From NCBI RefSeq assembly GCF_024539815.1, contig NZ_JAHHIU010000109.1:1-53471 (forward strand): 53,471 nt of DNA, in the 5' to 3' direction. Source of the DNA: Streptomyces hayashii. GTDB taxonomy: Bacteria; Actinomycetota; Actinomycetes; Streptomycetales; Streptomycetaceae. How positions within the stretch are numbered: the stretch's first letter is position 1; each line of letters opens with the position of its first letter. Position numbers and translations under genes: made by a program. Under the pieces are notes generated by a model. The model saw only the letters and a list, made by a program, of their open reading frames with translations. It made no database searches and was not told where the DNA came from. Shown piece after piece: positions 42,983-50,773 of this stretch.

Positions 42983-44103
42983 CAGATCTCCATCCCGAAC
43001 GGCCGGGTGAACCGGACGTCACCCTCGACCATGTCTCGCATGTCTTCGACGTTGTGGCGGAACATCAGCATCCGCTCGATGCCGAACCCGAAGGCGAACC
43101 CGCTGTACTTCTCGGGGTCGACGCCGCAGGCGGCCAGCACCTTGGGATTGACCATCCCGCAGCCGCCGAGCTCGATCCAGCCCTCGCTGGAGCAGGTGCG
43201 GCAGGGACGGTCGGGGTTGCCGACGGACTCGCCGCGGCAGACGTAGCACACCATGTCCATCTCGGCGGACGGCTCGGTGAACGGGAAGAAGTTCGGCCGC
43301 AGCCGGGTCTTCATGCCCTCGCCGAACAGCGACTGGACCATGTGGTCCATCGTGCCCTTGAGGTCGGCCATGGTCAGGCCCTCGTCCACGGCGAGCAGCT
43401 CGACCTGGTGGAAGACCGGGGTGTGCGTGGCGTCCAGCTCGTCGGTGCGGTACACGCGGCCGGGGCAGATCACGTAAACCGGCAGCTCACGGCTGAGCAG
43501 CGAGCGGATCTGGACCGGCGAGGTGTGGGTGCGCAGCACGACGCCCGACTCGGTGCCGCCCTGCGGGCCCTGCACGAAGAACGTGTCGGCCTCACCGCGG
43601 GCCGGATGGTCCGGGCCGATGTTGAGCGCGTCGAAGTTGAACCACTCGGCCTCGACCTGCGGGCCCTCGGCGACCTCGTAGCCCATGGCGACGAAGACGT
43701 CCTCGATACGCTCCGACAGCGTGGTCAGCGGGTGGCGGGCGCCGGCCGGCACACGGTCGTGGGGCAGCGTGACGTCCACCGCCTCCTCGACCAGCACCCG
43801 TGCGTCGCGCTCGGCCTCCAGCTCCTCCTGACGGGCGGCGAGGCCCTTGTTCACGGCGCCGCGGGCCTGACCGACCAGCTTGCCGGCAGCGGCCTTGGCG
43901 TGCGGGGGCAGGGCGCCGATCTCGCGATTGGCGAGGGCGAGCGGGGAGGTGCCGCCGGTGTGGGCGACCTTGGCCTCCTGGAGCGCGTCGAGGGAGTCCG
44001 CGGCGGCGAAGGCGGCGAGCGCCTCGTCCCGCATGCGCTCGATCTCTTCCGGTTTCAAGGCCTCGACCTCTACCGGGTCGTACGACTTATTCGGTGCCGA
44101 CAT
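42982..44103 (-). CDS. pheS: Phenylalanine--tRNA ligase alpha subunit
   Basis: The 373-residue catalytic subunit has an N-terminal coiled-coil arm (about 1-100) that holds the tRNA. The class II core follows, with WFNFDALNIGPDHPARGEAD, the HTSPVQ motif, TFFVQG, FHQVELLAVDEGLTM and the C-terminal motif 3 FGFGIERMLMFRHNVEDMRD. It is first of the pheS-pheT pair. The 150-base leader shows no T-box and no Phe-rich leader peptide. Confidence 0.96.
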   Translation of the reverse strand: MSAPNKSYDPVEVEALKPEEIERMRDEALAAFAAADSLDALQEAKVAHTGGTSPLALANREIGALPPHAKAAAGKLVGQARGAVNKGLAARQEELEAERDARVLVEEAVDVTLPHDRVPAGARHPLTTLSERIEDVFVAMGYEVAEGPQVEAEWFNFDALNIGPDHPARGEADTFFVQGPQGGTESGVVLRTHTSPVQIRSLLSRELPVYVICPGRVYRTDELDATHTPVFHQVELLAVDEGLTMADLKGTMDHMVQSLFGEGMKTRLRPNFFPFTEPSAEMDMVCYVCRGESVGNPDRPCRTCSSEGWIELGGCGMVNPKVLAACGVDPEKYSGFAFGFGIERMLMFRHNVEDMRDMVEGDVRFTRPFGMEI

Positions 44104-44254
44104 CTCTTCCCGTGCTTCCGATTGTCTGGCTGAAGGTCCCCGTCATCGACTCACGCAGAGGTCGGAGGGCCGTCCATGGGACACAAGGGTGCCAAAGGCC
44201 GAGTCTAACGGGGTGACGATGTGCGAATGCGCCCGCGGGCCGTCCGGCCGGCTC

Positions 44255-45370
44255 TCAGGTGAGATACGCCGGGGTGCTCACGGGCAGCGTAAATCGGAAC
44301 TCCGCGCCGCCGCCGGGGGCGCGGCCCACCGTGATGGCCCCGCCGTGGGCTTCGACGATGCCCTTGACGATGTACAGCCCGAGGCCCGTGCCGCCGCGCT
44401 TGCTGCCCCGCCAGAAGCGGGTGAAGACGCGGTTCATGGACTCCTCCGGGATGCCGGCGCCCTCGTCGCTCACGGTGACCGATGTGCCGGTGTCCTCCCC
44501 TTCCCGGGGGGACGCGGCGGGCGTGACGTCAATGGTGACGGTTCCCTCCCCGTGGCGCACCGCGTTTTCGAGGAGGTTGCTGAGGACCTGGTCGACCTTG
44601 TCGGGGTCGGCCCACAGGGCGGGCAGCGGCTGCTCGATGCGCAGCAGGAAGCGGTCGGCGGGCTGCCCGGCGGCCACATAGGCCTGGATGTGCCGTCCCA
44701 CCGCCGCGCCCATGTCGACGGGCTGGCGGCGCACCTCCAGCCGTCCGGAGTCGATGCGGGAGATGTCGAGCAGCTCGGCGATGAGGCGGGTGACCCGGTC
44801 CGCGTCGGCGTCGACGGTCTCCAGCATCAGCCGCTTCTGGTCGTCGGTGAACCGTGACCACTTGGCGAGCAGGGTGGCGGTGAACCCCTTGACGGAGGTG
44901 AGCGGGGAGCGCAGTTCGTGGGCCACGATGGCGATCAGCTCGGCATGGCTGCGCTCGGTGCGGCGGCGGGCCTCGGTGTCGCGGATCGAGACGACGACCC
45001 GGCGGACGGGACCGGTGGGCTCGTCGCGGACGTACCGTGCGGAGACGAGCACCTCACGGCCGCCCGGCAGCAGGAGGTTGCGCTCGGGCTGGCCGACCCG
45101 GATGGCGAGGCCGCCGTAGGGGTCGGTCAGCTGCCACCAGCGGCGGCCCTCCAGGTCCTCCAGCGGCAGGGCCTTGTCGAGGCGCTGTCCGAGGGCGTCC
45201 TCGGCGGCGACGGCGGTGATCCGCCGGGCGGCGGCGTTGAAGCAGATCACGCGCCCGTGCTCGTCGGCGACGACGAGCCCGTCGGGCAGGTCGTCGGGGT
45301 CGATGCCGAGTCCGGCGAGGTCACCGGCCGGCCGGGCTGCTCCCGGTGCGCTGGTCGTGCCGACACTCAT
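44255..45370 (-). CDS. PAS-domain sensor histidine kinase
   Basis: The 371-residue kinase has an N-terminal PAS domain (about 25-130, LPDGLVVADEHGRVICFNAA), a HisKA dimerisation domain with His151 in IVAHELRSPLTSVKGF, and an HATPase domain with N, G1 and G2 boxes (LSNLLENAVRHG, VSDEGAGIPEE, GGTGLGLYIV). No membrane helix is visible, so it senses something in the cytoplasm. No response regulator gene adjoins, so it is an orphan here. Confidence 0.9.
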   Translation of the reverse strand: MSVGTTSAPGAARPAGDLAGLGIDPDDLPDGLVVADEHGRVICFNAAARRITAVAAEDALGQRLDKALPLEDLEGRRWWQLTDPYGGLAIRVGQPERNLLLPGGREVLVSARYVRDEPTGPVRRVVVSIRDTEARRRTERSHAELIAIVAHELRSPLTSVKGFTATLLAKWSRFTDDQKRLMLETVDADADRVTRLIAELLDISRIDSGRLEVRRQPVDMGAAVGRHIQAYVAAGQPADRFLLRIEQPLPALWADPDKVDQVLSNLLENAVRHGEGTVTIDVTPAASPREGEDTGTSVTVSDEGAGIPEESMNRVFTRFWRGSKRGGTGLGLYIVKGIVEAHGGAITVGRAPGGGAEFRFTLPVSTPAYLT

Positions 45371-45424
45371 CCCCGTACCCCACCTCCCGTCCTCCCGGAA
45401 GAGGCCCGCGAACTCGTCACCCTA

Positions 45425-46285
45425 CTAGCTGTCGGTCACGGAGCGGCACCCTCCGGAGGCGCGCTGTGCACGGGCCGACGCGTAGAGACATACGGCGGCG
45501 GCGGTCGCGAGGTTCAGACTCTCGGCCTTTCCGTGGATCGGGACGCGCACGACGGCGTCCGCGAGCGCGCGGGTCTCCTCGGGAAGTCCCCAGGCCTCGT
45601 TCCCGAACACCCACGCGGTGGGGCCGCCCATGGCGCCGTCGTCCAGTTCGGCGTCGAGGTCGTGGTCCCCCGCGCCGTCGGCGGCGAGGATCCGCACGCC
45701 GGCGTCCCGCAGCCCCGCCACGGCCTGTTCGACGGGGACGCCGACGGCGACGGGCAGGTGGAAGAGCGAGCCGACGGAGGCGCGGACGGCCTTGGGGTTG
45801 TAGAGGTCGACGGAGGCGTCGGTCAGCACGACGGCGTCGGCTCCGGCGGCGTCGGCGCACCGCAGCACGGTGCCCGCGTTGCCGGGGTCGCGCACATGGG
45901 CGAGGACGGCGACGAGCCGGGGCCGGGCGGCGACGATCCGCTCGAACGGCGTGTCCAGGAACCGGCAGATCCCGACGAGCCCCTGCGGGGTGACGGTGGT
46001 GGAGACGTCCTCGATGACCTGTTCGGCGGCGAGGTGGATCCGCGCGCCGGCTGAGCGGGCCTCGGCGATGACGTCGGCGTAGCGCTCGGCGGCCTCGACG
46101 GTGGCGAACAGCTCCACGAGCGTGGCCTGTCCGTCGGCGCGGTGCGCTGCGGCCTCCCGCACGGCCTGTGGCCCCTCCGCGAGGAACAGCCGCTCCTTGC
46201 CCCGGAAGTTCCGCCGGGCCAGCCGCCGCGCGGCCGCGACGCGGGGGGAACGGGGAGAGATCAGCTCGGGGGTGGCGGAGGGCAT
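45425..46285 (-). CDS. SpoU/TrmH family RNA 2'-O-methyltransferase
   Basis: The 286-residue protein has an N-terminal RNA-binding part (SPRVAAARRLARRNFRGKERLFLAEGPQAV) and a SPOUT core. Its three motifs are visible: HVRDPGNAGTVLRCADA, FGNEAWGLP and SLNLATAAAVCLY. It should methylate a ribose in rRNA. The ATG at 46285 has GAAGG upstream; the frame is open to 46396. It lies between the ribosomal protein operon and the histidine kinase. Confidence 0.9.
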   Translation of the reverse strand: MPSATPELISPRSPRVAAARRLARRNFRGKERLFLAEGPQAVREAAAHRADGQATLVELFATVEAAERYADVIAEARSAGARIHLAAEQVIEDVSTTVTPQGLVGICRFLDTPFERIVAARPRLVAVLAHVRDPGNAGTVLRCADAAGADAVVLTDASVDLYNPKAVRASVGSLFHLPVAVGVPVEQAVAGLRDAGVRILAADGAGDHDLDAELDDGAMGGPTAWVFGNEAWGLPEETRALADAVVRVPIHGKAESLNLATAAAVCLYASARAQRASGGCRSVTDS

Positions 46286-46438
46286 GTGGTTCACCTTCGG
46301 TATCAGGGCGACTGGGCGCGGCGGGGGCGACCGCGGCCCCGAGGGGCGCGGGGCCGCGTCACGTGCGGCTGCGCCGCGTGGGCGCGACCCGGCCACGCCC
46401 GGCCGGCGCCCGAACGACGGAGGCGGGCGTCAGCAGCA

Positions 46439-46472
46439 GAAGGACCCGCAGGCCGAAGCCTGCGGGTCCTTC
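46439..46472 (-). terminator. Strong terminator after rplT
   Basis: GAAGGACCCGCAGGC (46439-46453) pairs perfectly with GCCTGCGGGTCCTTC (46458-46472) around the tetraloop at 46454-46457, 28 bases past the rplT stop. It closes the infC-rpmI-rplT operon. Confidence 0.88.
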
Positions 46473-46500
46473 CGTCACACGGCCTGGAGCCGGCGCGGTG

Positions 46501-46884
46501 TCACGCGGCCTTGGGCGCGTTCACGTCCGCGGGGAGGGCCTTCTGCGCGACCTCGACCAGCGCGGCGAACGCGGTGGCGTCGTTCACGGCGAGCTCGGCC
46601 AGGATCTTGCGGTCGACCTCGATGTTCGCGGCCTTCAGACCCTGGATGAGGCGGTTGTACGTCATGCCGTTCTGGCGGGCCGCAGCGTTGATGCGCTGGA
46701 TCCACAGCTGACGGAAGTCGCCCTTGCGCTTCTTGCGGTCGTTGTAGTTGTAGACCAGCGAGTGGGTGACCTGCTCCTTGGCCTTGCGGTACAGGCGCGA
46801 ACGCTGACCGCGGTAGCCGGAGGCCGCTTCGAGGATCGCCCGGCGCTTCTTGTGGGCGTTGACTGCCCGCTTGACGCGTGCCAC
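46501..46884 (-). CDS. rplT: 50S ribosomal protein L20
   Basis: The 127-residue protein binds 23S rRNA early in large-subunit assembly. It begins MARVKRAVNAHKKRRAILEA and continues with the typical GYRGQRSRLYRKAKEQVTHS and RKKRKGDFRQLWIQRINAAA blocks. It is third in infC-rpmI-rplT, 96 bases after rpmI, and ends before a strong terminator. Confidence 0.97.
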   Translation of the reverse strand: MARVKRAVNAHKKRRAILEAASGYRGQRSRLYRKAKEQVTHSLVYNYNDRKKRKGDFRQLWIQRINAAARQNGMTYNRLIQGLKAANIEVDRKILAELAVNDATAFAALVEVAQKALPADVNAPKAA

Positions 46885-46980
46885 TTTTTAACTCCTTGTA
46901 GCGGGGCCGTGGTTGGACTCACACGACCCGGAAACGATTGGGTCCCGGTCAGAGGTCAGGCGCGACGCTTGCGCCCGACG

Positions 46981-47175
46981 TCACTTGCCGAGAAGCTTCT
47001 TGATCTTCGCGGCGTCGCCCGGGGCCATCTCGGCGTTGCCGGTGAGGCGGCGCGTCACGCGGGACGACTTGTGCTCAAGCAGGTGGCGCTTGCCGGCACG
47101 CTCGCGGAGCACCTTGCCGGAGCCGGTGATCTTGAAGCGCTTGCTGGCACCGCTGTGCGACTTGTTCTTCGGCAT
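46981..47175 (-). CDS. rpmI: 50S ribosomal protein L35
   Basis: The 64-residue basic protein begins MPKNKSHSGASKRFKITGSG and has the usual HLLEHKSSRVTRRL segment. It lies between infC and rplT, in the order conserved in most bacteria. Confidence 0.97.
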   Translation of the reverse strand: MPKNKSHSGASKRFKITGSGKVLRERAGKRHLLEHKSSRVTRRLTGNAEMAPGDAAKIKKLLGK

Positions 47176-47282
47176 AGCGCCGTTCTCTCCTCGTCGGTGG
47201 CGTTCCGGTGCCCGGTCGTGAAACCGGGCACGGTGGAACGTCGCTGGTATCGGTTATGTCCGCGGGACTCGCGCCCCTCGGA

Positions 47283-47969
47283 TCACGCCTCGGCGGAAGC
47301 CTCGGCAGGGGCCTCGGCGTCAGCCGCCTCGACCTCGACGTCGCCGTCGGCGTTCACGGCGTCGGCGTCCGCTGCGTTCTGCGAGCGACCGGGGTTGGCC
47401 TTCGCCTCGGCCTTGCGGGCCTCCTGCGCCTGCCGGGCCTCGGCCATGGCCTCGGTCTTCTTCTTGTGCGGACCGAGAACCATGATCATGTTCCGGCCGT
47501 CCTGCTTCGGGTTCGACTCGATGAAGCCGAGGTCCTCGACGTCCGACGCGAGACGCTGCAGCAGTCGGTAGCCGAGCTCCGGCCGGGACTGCTCGCGACC
47601 ACGGAACATGATCGTGATCTTGACCTTGTCGCCCTGCTTGAGGAACCGGACGACGTGACCCTTTTTGGTGTCGTAGTCGTGCGGGTCGATCTTCGGCCGG
47701 AGCTTCATTTCCTTGATGACCGTGTGCGCCTGGTTCTTGCGCGCCTCACGGGCCTTCATGGCCGACTCGTACTTGAACTTCCCGTAGTCCATGAGCTTGC
47801 AGACCGGCGGGCGTGCGCTCGCGGCCACCTCGACCAGGTCGAGGTCGTACTCCTGCGCAAGCTCCAGGGCCTTGGCCAGCGGCACGATGCCGACCTGCTC
47901 GCCACTGGGACCGACAAGTCGCACTTCGGGAACGCGAATCCGGTCGTTGATGCGGGGCTCGGTGCTGAT
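47283..47969 (-). CDS. infC: Translation initiation factor IF-3, probable ATC start
   Basis: The 228-residue IF-3 starts (M)STEPRINDRIRVPEVRLVG. It has the N-terminal domain, a linker, the KIDPHDYDTKKGHVVRFL region and the C-terminal 16S-binding domain. An acidic Ala/Glu/Asp tail of about 30 residues follows. The best start is the ATC at 47969: GAGGAGG lies just upstream and no ATG, GTG or TTG is in frame nearby; the next in-frame ATG is 105 bases away, inside the leader terminator. Non-AUG starts let IF-3 repress its own synthesis in other bacteria. It is first in infC-rpmI-rplT. Confidence 0.9.
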   Translation of the reverse strand: MSTEPRINDRIRVPEVRLVGPSGEQVGIVPLAKALELAQEYDLDLVEVAASARPPVCKLMDYGKFKYESAMKAREARKNQAHTVIKEMKLRPKIDPHDYDTKKGHVVRFLKQGDKVKITIMFRGREQSRPELGYRLLQRLASDVEDLGFIESNPKQDGRNMIMVLGPHKKKTEAMAEARQAQEARKAEAKANPGRSQNAADADAVNADGDVEVEAADAEAPAEASAEA

Positions 47970-48056
47970 GGATCCTCCTCGGTAGCACCACGCGGCAGTC
48001 TGGCGAACGGCCGCGTAACGTCTGTGTTCGATAGTTTGGCAACCACGTCGAAGCAC

Positions 48057-48087
48057 AAAAAATGCCCCGGACAATCACATGCGGGGC
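48057..48087 (-). terminator. Terminator-like attenuator in the infC leader
   Basis: On the minus strand GCCCCG, a 12-base loop and CGGGGC are followed at once by ATTTTTT (48063-48057). A real U-tract is rare in this genome. It lies 88-118 bases before the infC start. A GCTCC...GGAGC pairing just upstream would overlap the first arm, so an alternative structure is possible. Confidence 0.65.
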
Positions 48088-48143
48088 TCCAAGCACTACC
48101 GGAGCACCGCCGCAAGGATCGCGGGGCGCGCTACCGGGCGACT

Positions 48144-48166
48144 CCATCGTCCGTACGGAACGATGG
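48144..48166. promoter_or_regulatory. Inverted repeat upstream of the infC leader
   Basis: CCATCGT (48144-48150) and ACGATGG (48160-48166) flank the self-complementary CCGTACGG. It may be part of the infC leader structure or an operator between infC and the divergent DUF1844 gene. The wider gap (47970-48366) shows no other gene. Confidence 0.4.
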
Positions 48167-48366
48167 GGGCCGCCTGACCGGGGTGACCCGCCGTCCTTCA
48201 AGGACAGTCGGGTGGGAGCTCGGAGTCTCCACTTGTGGGCCGGGCCCGCCTGCTGAGGGGCACGCGTGTCCGACCGGTCGTTCACCGAGATTACCAGCCC
48301 CCGCCGCGAACGGCCAATCGAGCCTCGCCACCGGACCCGGTGCGGCCTGCGCCTATCGTGTCCTGC

Positions 48367-48744
48367 ATGAGTGACACCTCCCCCGCCGGCTCCGCCGGGA
48401 CGCCCGACACCCCCGACTTCGACGAGATGACCCGCGACATCGCCGAGGTCCCCGCCGTGGAGGTGATCGTGACGGTCGCCGTCAACCTGATGAGCGCCGC
48501 CGCGGTGAAGCTCGGTCTCACCGAGGAGGGCGACAAGTACAAGGACCTCGACGAGGCCCGCAAGCTGGTGACGGCCCTCGCCGGCCTGCTGGACGCGTCC
48601 GCGACCGAGATCAGCTCCTTCCACGCGGCCCCGCTGCGCGACGGTCTGAAGTCACTGCAACTGGCGTTCCGTGAGGCGTCGATCGTCCCGGACGAGCCGG
48701 GCCAGGGCCCGGGCGAGAAGTACACGGGTCCGATCTACGGCTGA
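48367..48744 (+). CDS. DUF1844 family protein
   Basis: The 125-residue acidic protein has a helical core with the DUF1844 pattern: EVPAVEVIVTVAVNLMSAAA, VKLGLTEEGDKYKDLDEARK and LVTALAGLLD. Function is unknown. It is divergent from infC, and in Streptomyces it regularly adjoins it. A degenerate tandem repeat follows its stop. Confidence 0.88.
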   Translation: MSDTSPAGSAGTPDTPDFDEMTRDIAEVPAVEVIVTVAVNLMSAAAVKLGLTEEGDKYKDLDEARKLVTALAGLLDASATEISSFHAAPLRDGLKSLQLAFREASIVPDEPGQGPGEKYTGPIYG

Positions 48745-48761
48745 GCCGGGTCCCGGCGGAT

Positions 48762-48876
48762 CCAGCTCCTCGCGCACGGGGGAGCCGGCTCTCCGCGCAC
48801 GGGGGAGCCGACTCTTCCCGCACGACGGGGAGCCGACTCCTCACGTGCAGGGGATTCAGCTCTTCACATACAGGGG
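48762..48876. repeat. Five degenerate 22-25 base repeats running into the 3' end of the SseB gene
   Basis: Units begin at 48762, 48785, 48808, 48833 and 48855 and read like CCGGCTCTCCGCGCACGGGG. The last unit is the 3' end of the convergent SseB-like gene, coding its final residues and stop. The others look like decayed copies of that end placed beyond the stop codon. Confidence 0.75.
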
Positions 48877-49587
48877 CTCGCCCGGAGGCCTCGTCCCGGC
48901 CGGCAGCACTGCCAGGTCGAGACCGCGCACCAGGCGGGCCCGCAGCGTTTCGTCGGCCGCGAGACGGCGGGCCACGGCACGGGCCGTCTCGGCGGGCGCG
49001 GCCGCCGGATCGAGGACGAGGGCGAGGGTGCCGTCGGCCTCCCCGGGCCCCAGGTGGGCGCTGAGGACCTCCGGTTCGGCGGCCACGGCGGCCCGGACCG
49101 CCGCGGCGACGGCCGGGTCGGCGAGCGGATCGGCGGAGGCGCGGCCCTCGGCGAGCGCGAGCAGCGCGGGCCCGGTCAGCTCGAAGGCCACCGGCCCGGC
49201 CAGGTCGAGGACGACCGTGTCGGCCTTCTCGTGCGCGGCCGCCTGCAGCGCCTGGTGCAGCGGGACGGCGACCGGGCGGGCCTCGGGATCCCAGCGCGCG
49301 AGGGAGTCGGTGGAGGTGAAGGCGGGCAGCGCGGTGCGCGAGCCCGCCTTGAGGGTGGGGACGGCCATGTCGCTGGTCTTCTCGCGGCGCAGCCCGTGCT
49401 CGTCCTCCTCGACCTCGCCCAGCACCGCCACGACGGGGACGAGGAGCCGGGCGCCCTTCAGGGCCGCCAGCACCGGGGCCACGGCGGTGCGGTCCTCGGC
49501 CCAGGCGGCGAGCGCCGCGCTCAGCCGGGGGTCGGCGGAGCCGTCGTCGTCGGAGAAGCCGGGGTCGGGGATGTTCTTGTTCGCCAC
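48856..49587 (-). CDS. SseB family protein
   Basis: The 243-residue protein resembles actinobacterial SseB-like proteins: GARLLVPVVAVLGEVEEDEHGLRREK, PAFTSTDSLARWDPEARPVAVP, and a C-terminal half rich in Ala. No signal or membrane segment is seen. In enteric bacteria SseB names a sulfurtransferase-linked or serine-sensitivity protein; the actinobacterial function is unknown. It is convergent with the DUF1844 gene. Confidence 0.85.
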   Translation of the reverse strand: MANKNIPDPGFSDDDGSADPRLSAALAAWAEDRTAVAPVLAALKGARLLVPVVAVLGEVEEDEHGLRREKTSDMAVPTLKAGSRTALPAFTSTDSLARWDPEARPVAVPLHQALQAAAHEKADTVVLDLAGPVAFELTGPALLALAEGRASADPLADPAVAAAVRAAVAAEPEVLSAHLGPGEADGTLALVLDPAAAPAETARAVARRLAADETLRARLVRGLDLAVLPAGTRPPGEPLYVKS

Positions 49588-49741
49588 GGTCGTCGACCCT
49601 ATCGGGGGTGCGCCCGTGGGGCGGTGCGGGGCCCGGGTCGACGACCGCGGCGACTCCGTTCACGGGATTCTCAGGCTCCCCTGACCCGGCTCTCACGTCG
49701 GTCCCACGGCTCGCACAGCCGACGCCCCGAGCATCACGGCC

Positions 49742-50761
49742 ATGGAGTCCCCCGGAGCACGTCGCAGCCGCCGCGCTCGTCCCTCCCGGCGCGGCCGCCT
49801 TCTCCCTGTCGCGCTCGCCGCGGTCGCCGTGCTGGGGGCGACGGCCGGCGGCGCCGTCTGTGCGAAGACACGGGCCCACTCCGGGGCGCGGACCGTATCG
49901 TCGTCCCCGGCGGCGCCCGAACAGGACCGCGACGCGCTGTTGGCGTCGGCGATGAGGACGGTGACCGTGCCGGGCGGCGCGGCCGTGTCCGTGGCCGTGC
50001 TCGACCTGGCCTCCGGTGACGGCGCCGCGTACGGCGGGGGCCTCTTCGACACGGCGAGCATCGTCAAGGCGGACATCCTGGCCGCGCTGCTGCTGCGGGC
50101 GCAGGACGAGGGCCGTCCTCTCACGGCGGCCGAGAAGACGTACGCCACGGCCATGATCGAGAACAGTGACAACGACGCTGCCTCGGCGCTGTGGCGGACC
50201 ATCGGCGAGGCCGCGGGTCTCGACGCCGCGAACGAGCGCCTCGGGCTGACGCGCACCGAGGGCGGCCAGGACATGCTGTGGGGGCTCACACAGACCACGG
50301 CAGCCGACCAACTCGTGCTGCTGCGGAAGGTGTTCGGGGAGGACTCGGAACTGAGCGCGGCCTCGCGGACGTATCTGCGGGATCTGATGGGGCGGATCGC
50401 CGCGGGCCAGGACTGGGGCGTCTCGGCAGCGGCCGACGGGTCCTGGGCGCTGAAGAACGGCTGGCTGCCGCGCAGCACGACGGGGCTGTGGGACGTCAAC
50501 AGCATCGGTCGGGTGAGCGTCGGGGGCCGCGGCTACCTGCTGGCCGTGCTGTCGAAGGGGAACGCGACGCAGGCGGCGGGCATCTCGCTGGTCGAGGCCA
50601 CGGCGAAGGCGGCGGTGTCGGCGTTCGCCGACGGCGGCGCCACGGCGTCGGCGTCCCTTCCGGTGGTCGCGCCGACGGGCACGGACTTCGCACCGGCATC
50701 GTCGCCCTTGCCCGGGCCGGCGTCGTCGTCCGCCCAGTCCTCCACCGACGCCGCCGGCTAG
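49742..50761 (+). CDS. Exported class-A beta-lactamase-like serine hydrolase
   Basis: The 339-residue protein has a very basic N-terminus followed by a signal/anchor helix (about 20-40). The penicillin-recognising motifs are present: SIVK (Ser106, Lys109), SDN (142-144) and KNG (238-240), where KTG is usual. The clear class-A Glu166 loop is not evident. It may be a D,D-peptidase or an inactive relative rather than a true beta-lactamase. The C-terminus is Ser/Pro/Ala-rich and probably flexible. No strong ribosome binding site precedes the ATG. Confidence 0.82.
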   Translation: MESPGARRSRRARPSRRGRLLPVALAAVAVLGATAGGAVCAKTRAHSGARTVSSSPAAPEQDRDALLASAMRTVTVPGGAAVSVAVLDLASGDGAAYGGGLFDTASIVKADILAALLLRAQDEGRPLTAAEKTYATAMIENSDNDAASALWRTIGEAAGLDAANERLGLTRTEGGQDMLWGLTQTTAADQLVLLRKVFGEDSELSAASRTYLRDLMGRIAAGQDWGVSAAADGSWALKNGWLPRSTTGLWDVNSIGRVSVGGRGYLLAVLSKGNATQAAGISLVEATAKAAVSAFADGGATASASLPVVAPTGTDFAPASSPLPGPASSSAQSSTDAAG

Positions 50762-50773
50762 CCGGCCCGGACG

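Noticed and set aside
44104..44254. T-box or Phe leader peptide before pheS
   Set aside because: Short ORFs in the leader contain at most one Phe codon, and no T-box motif is visible.
47970..48074. Upstream ATG at 48074 as the infC start
   Set aside because: It lies within the leader terminator, adds 35 residues foreign to IF-3, and lacks a ribosome binding site; ATC at 47969 fits better.
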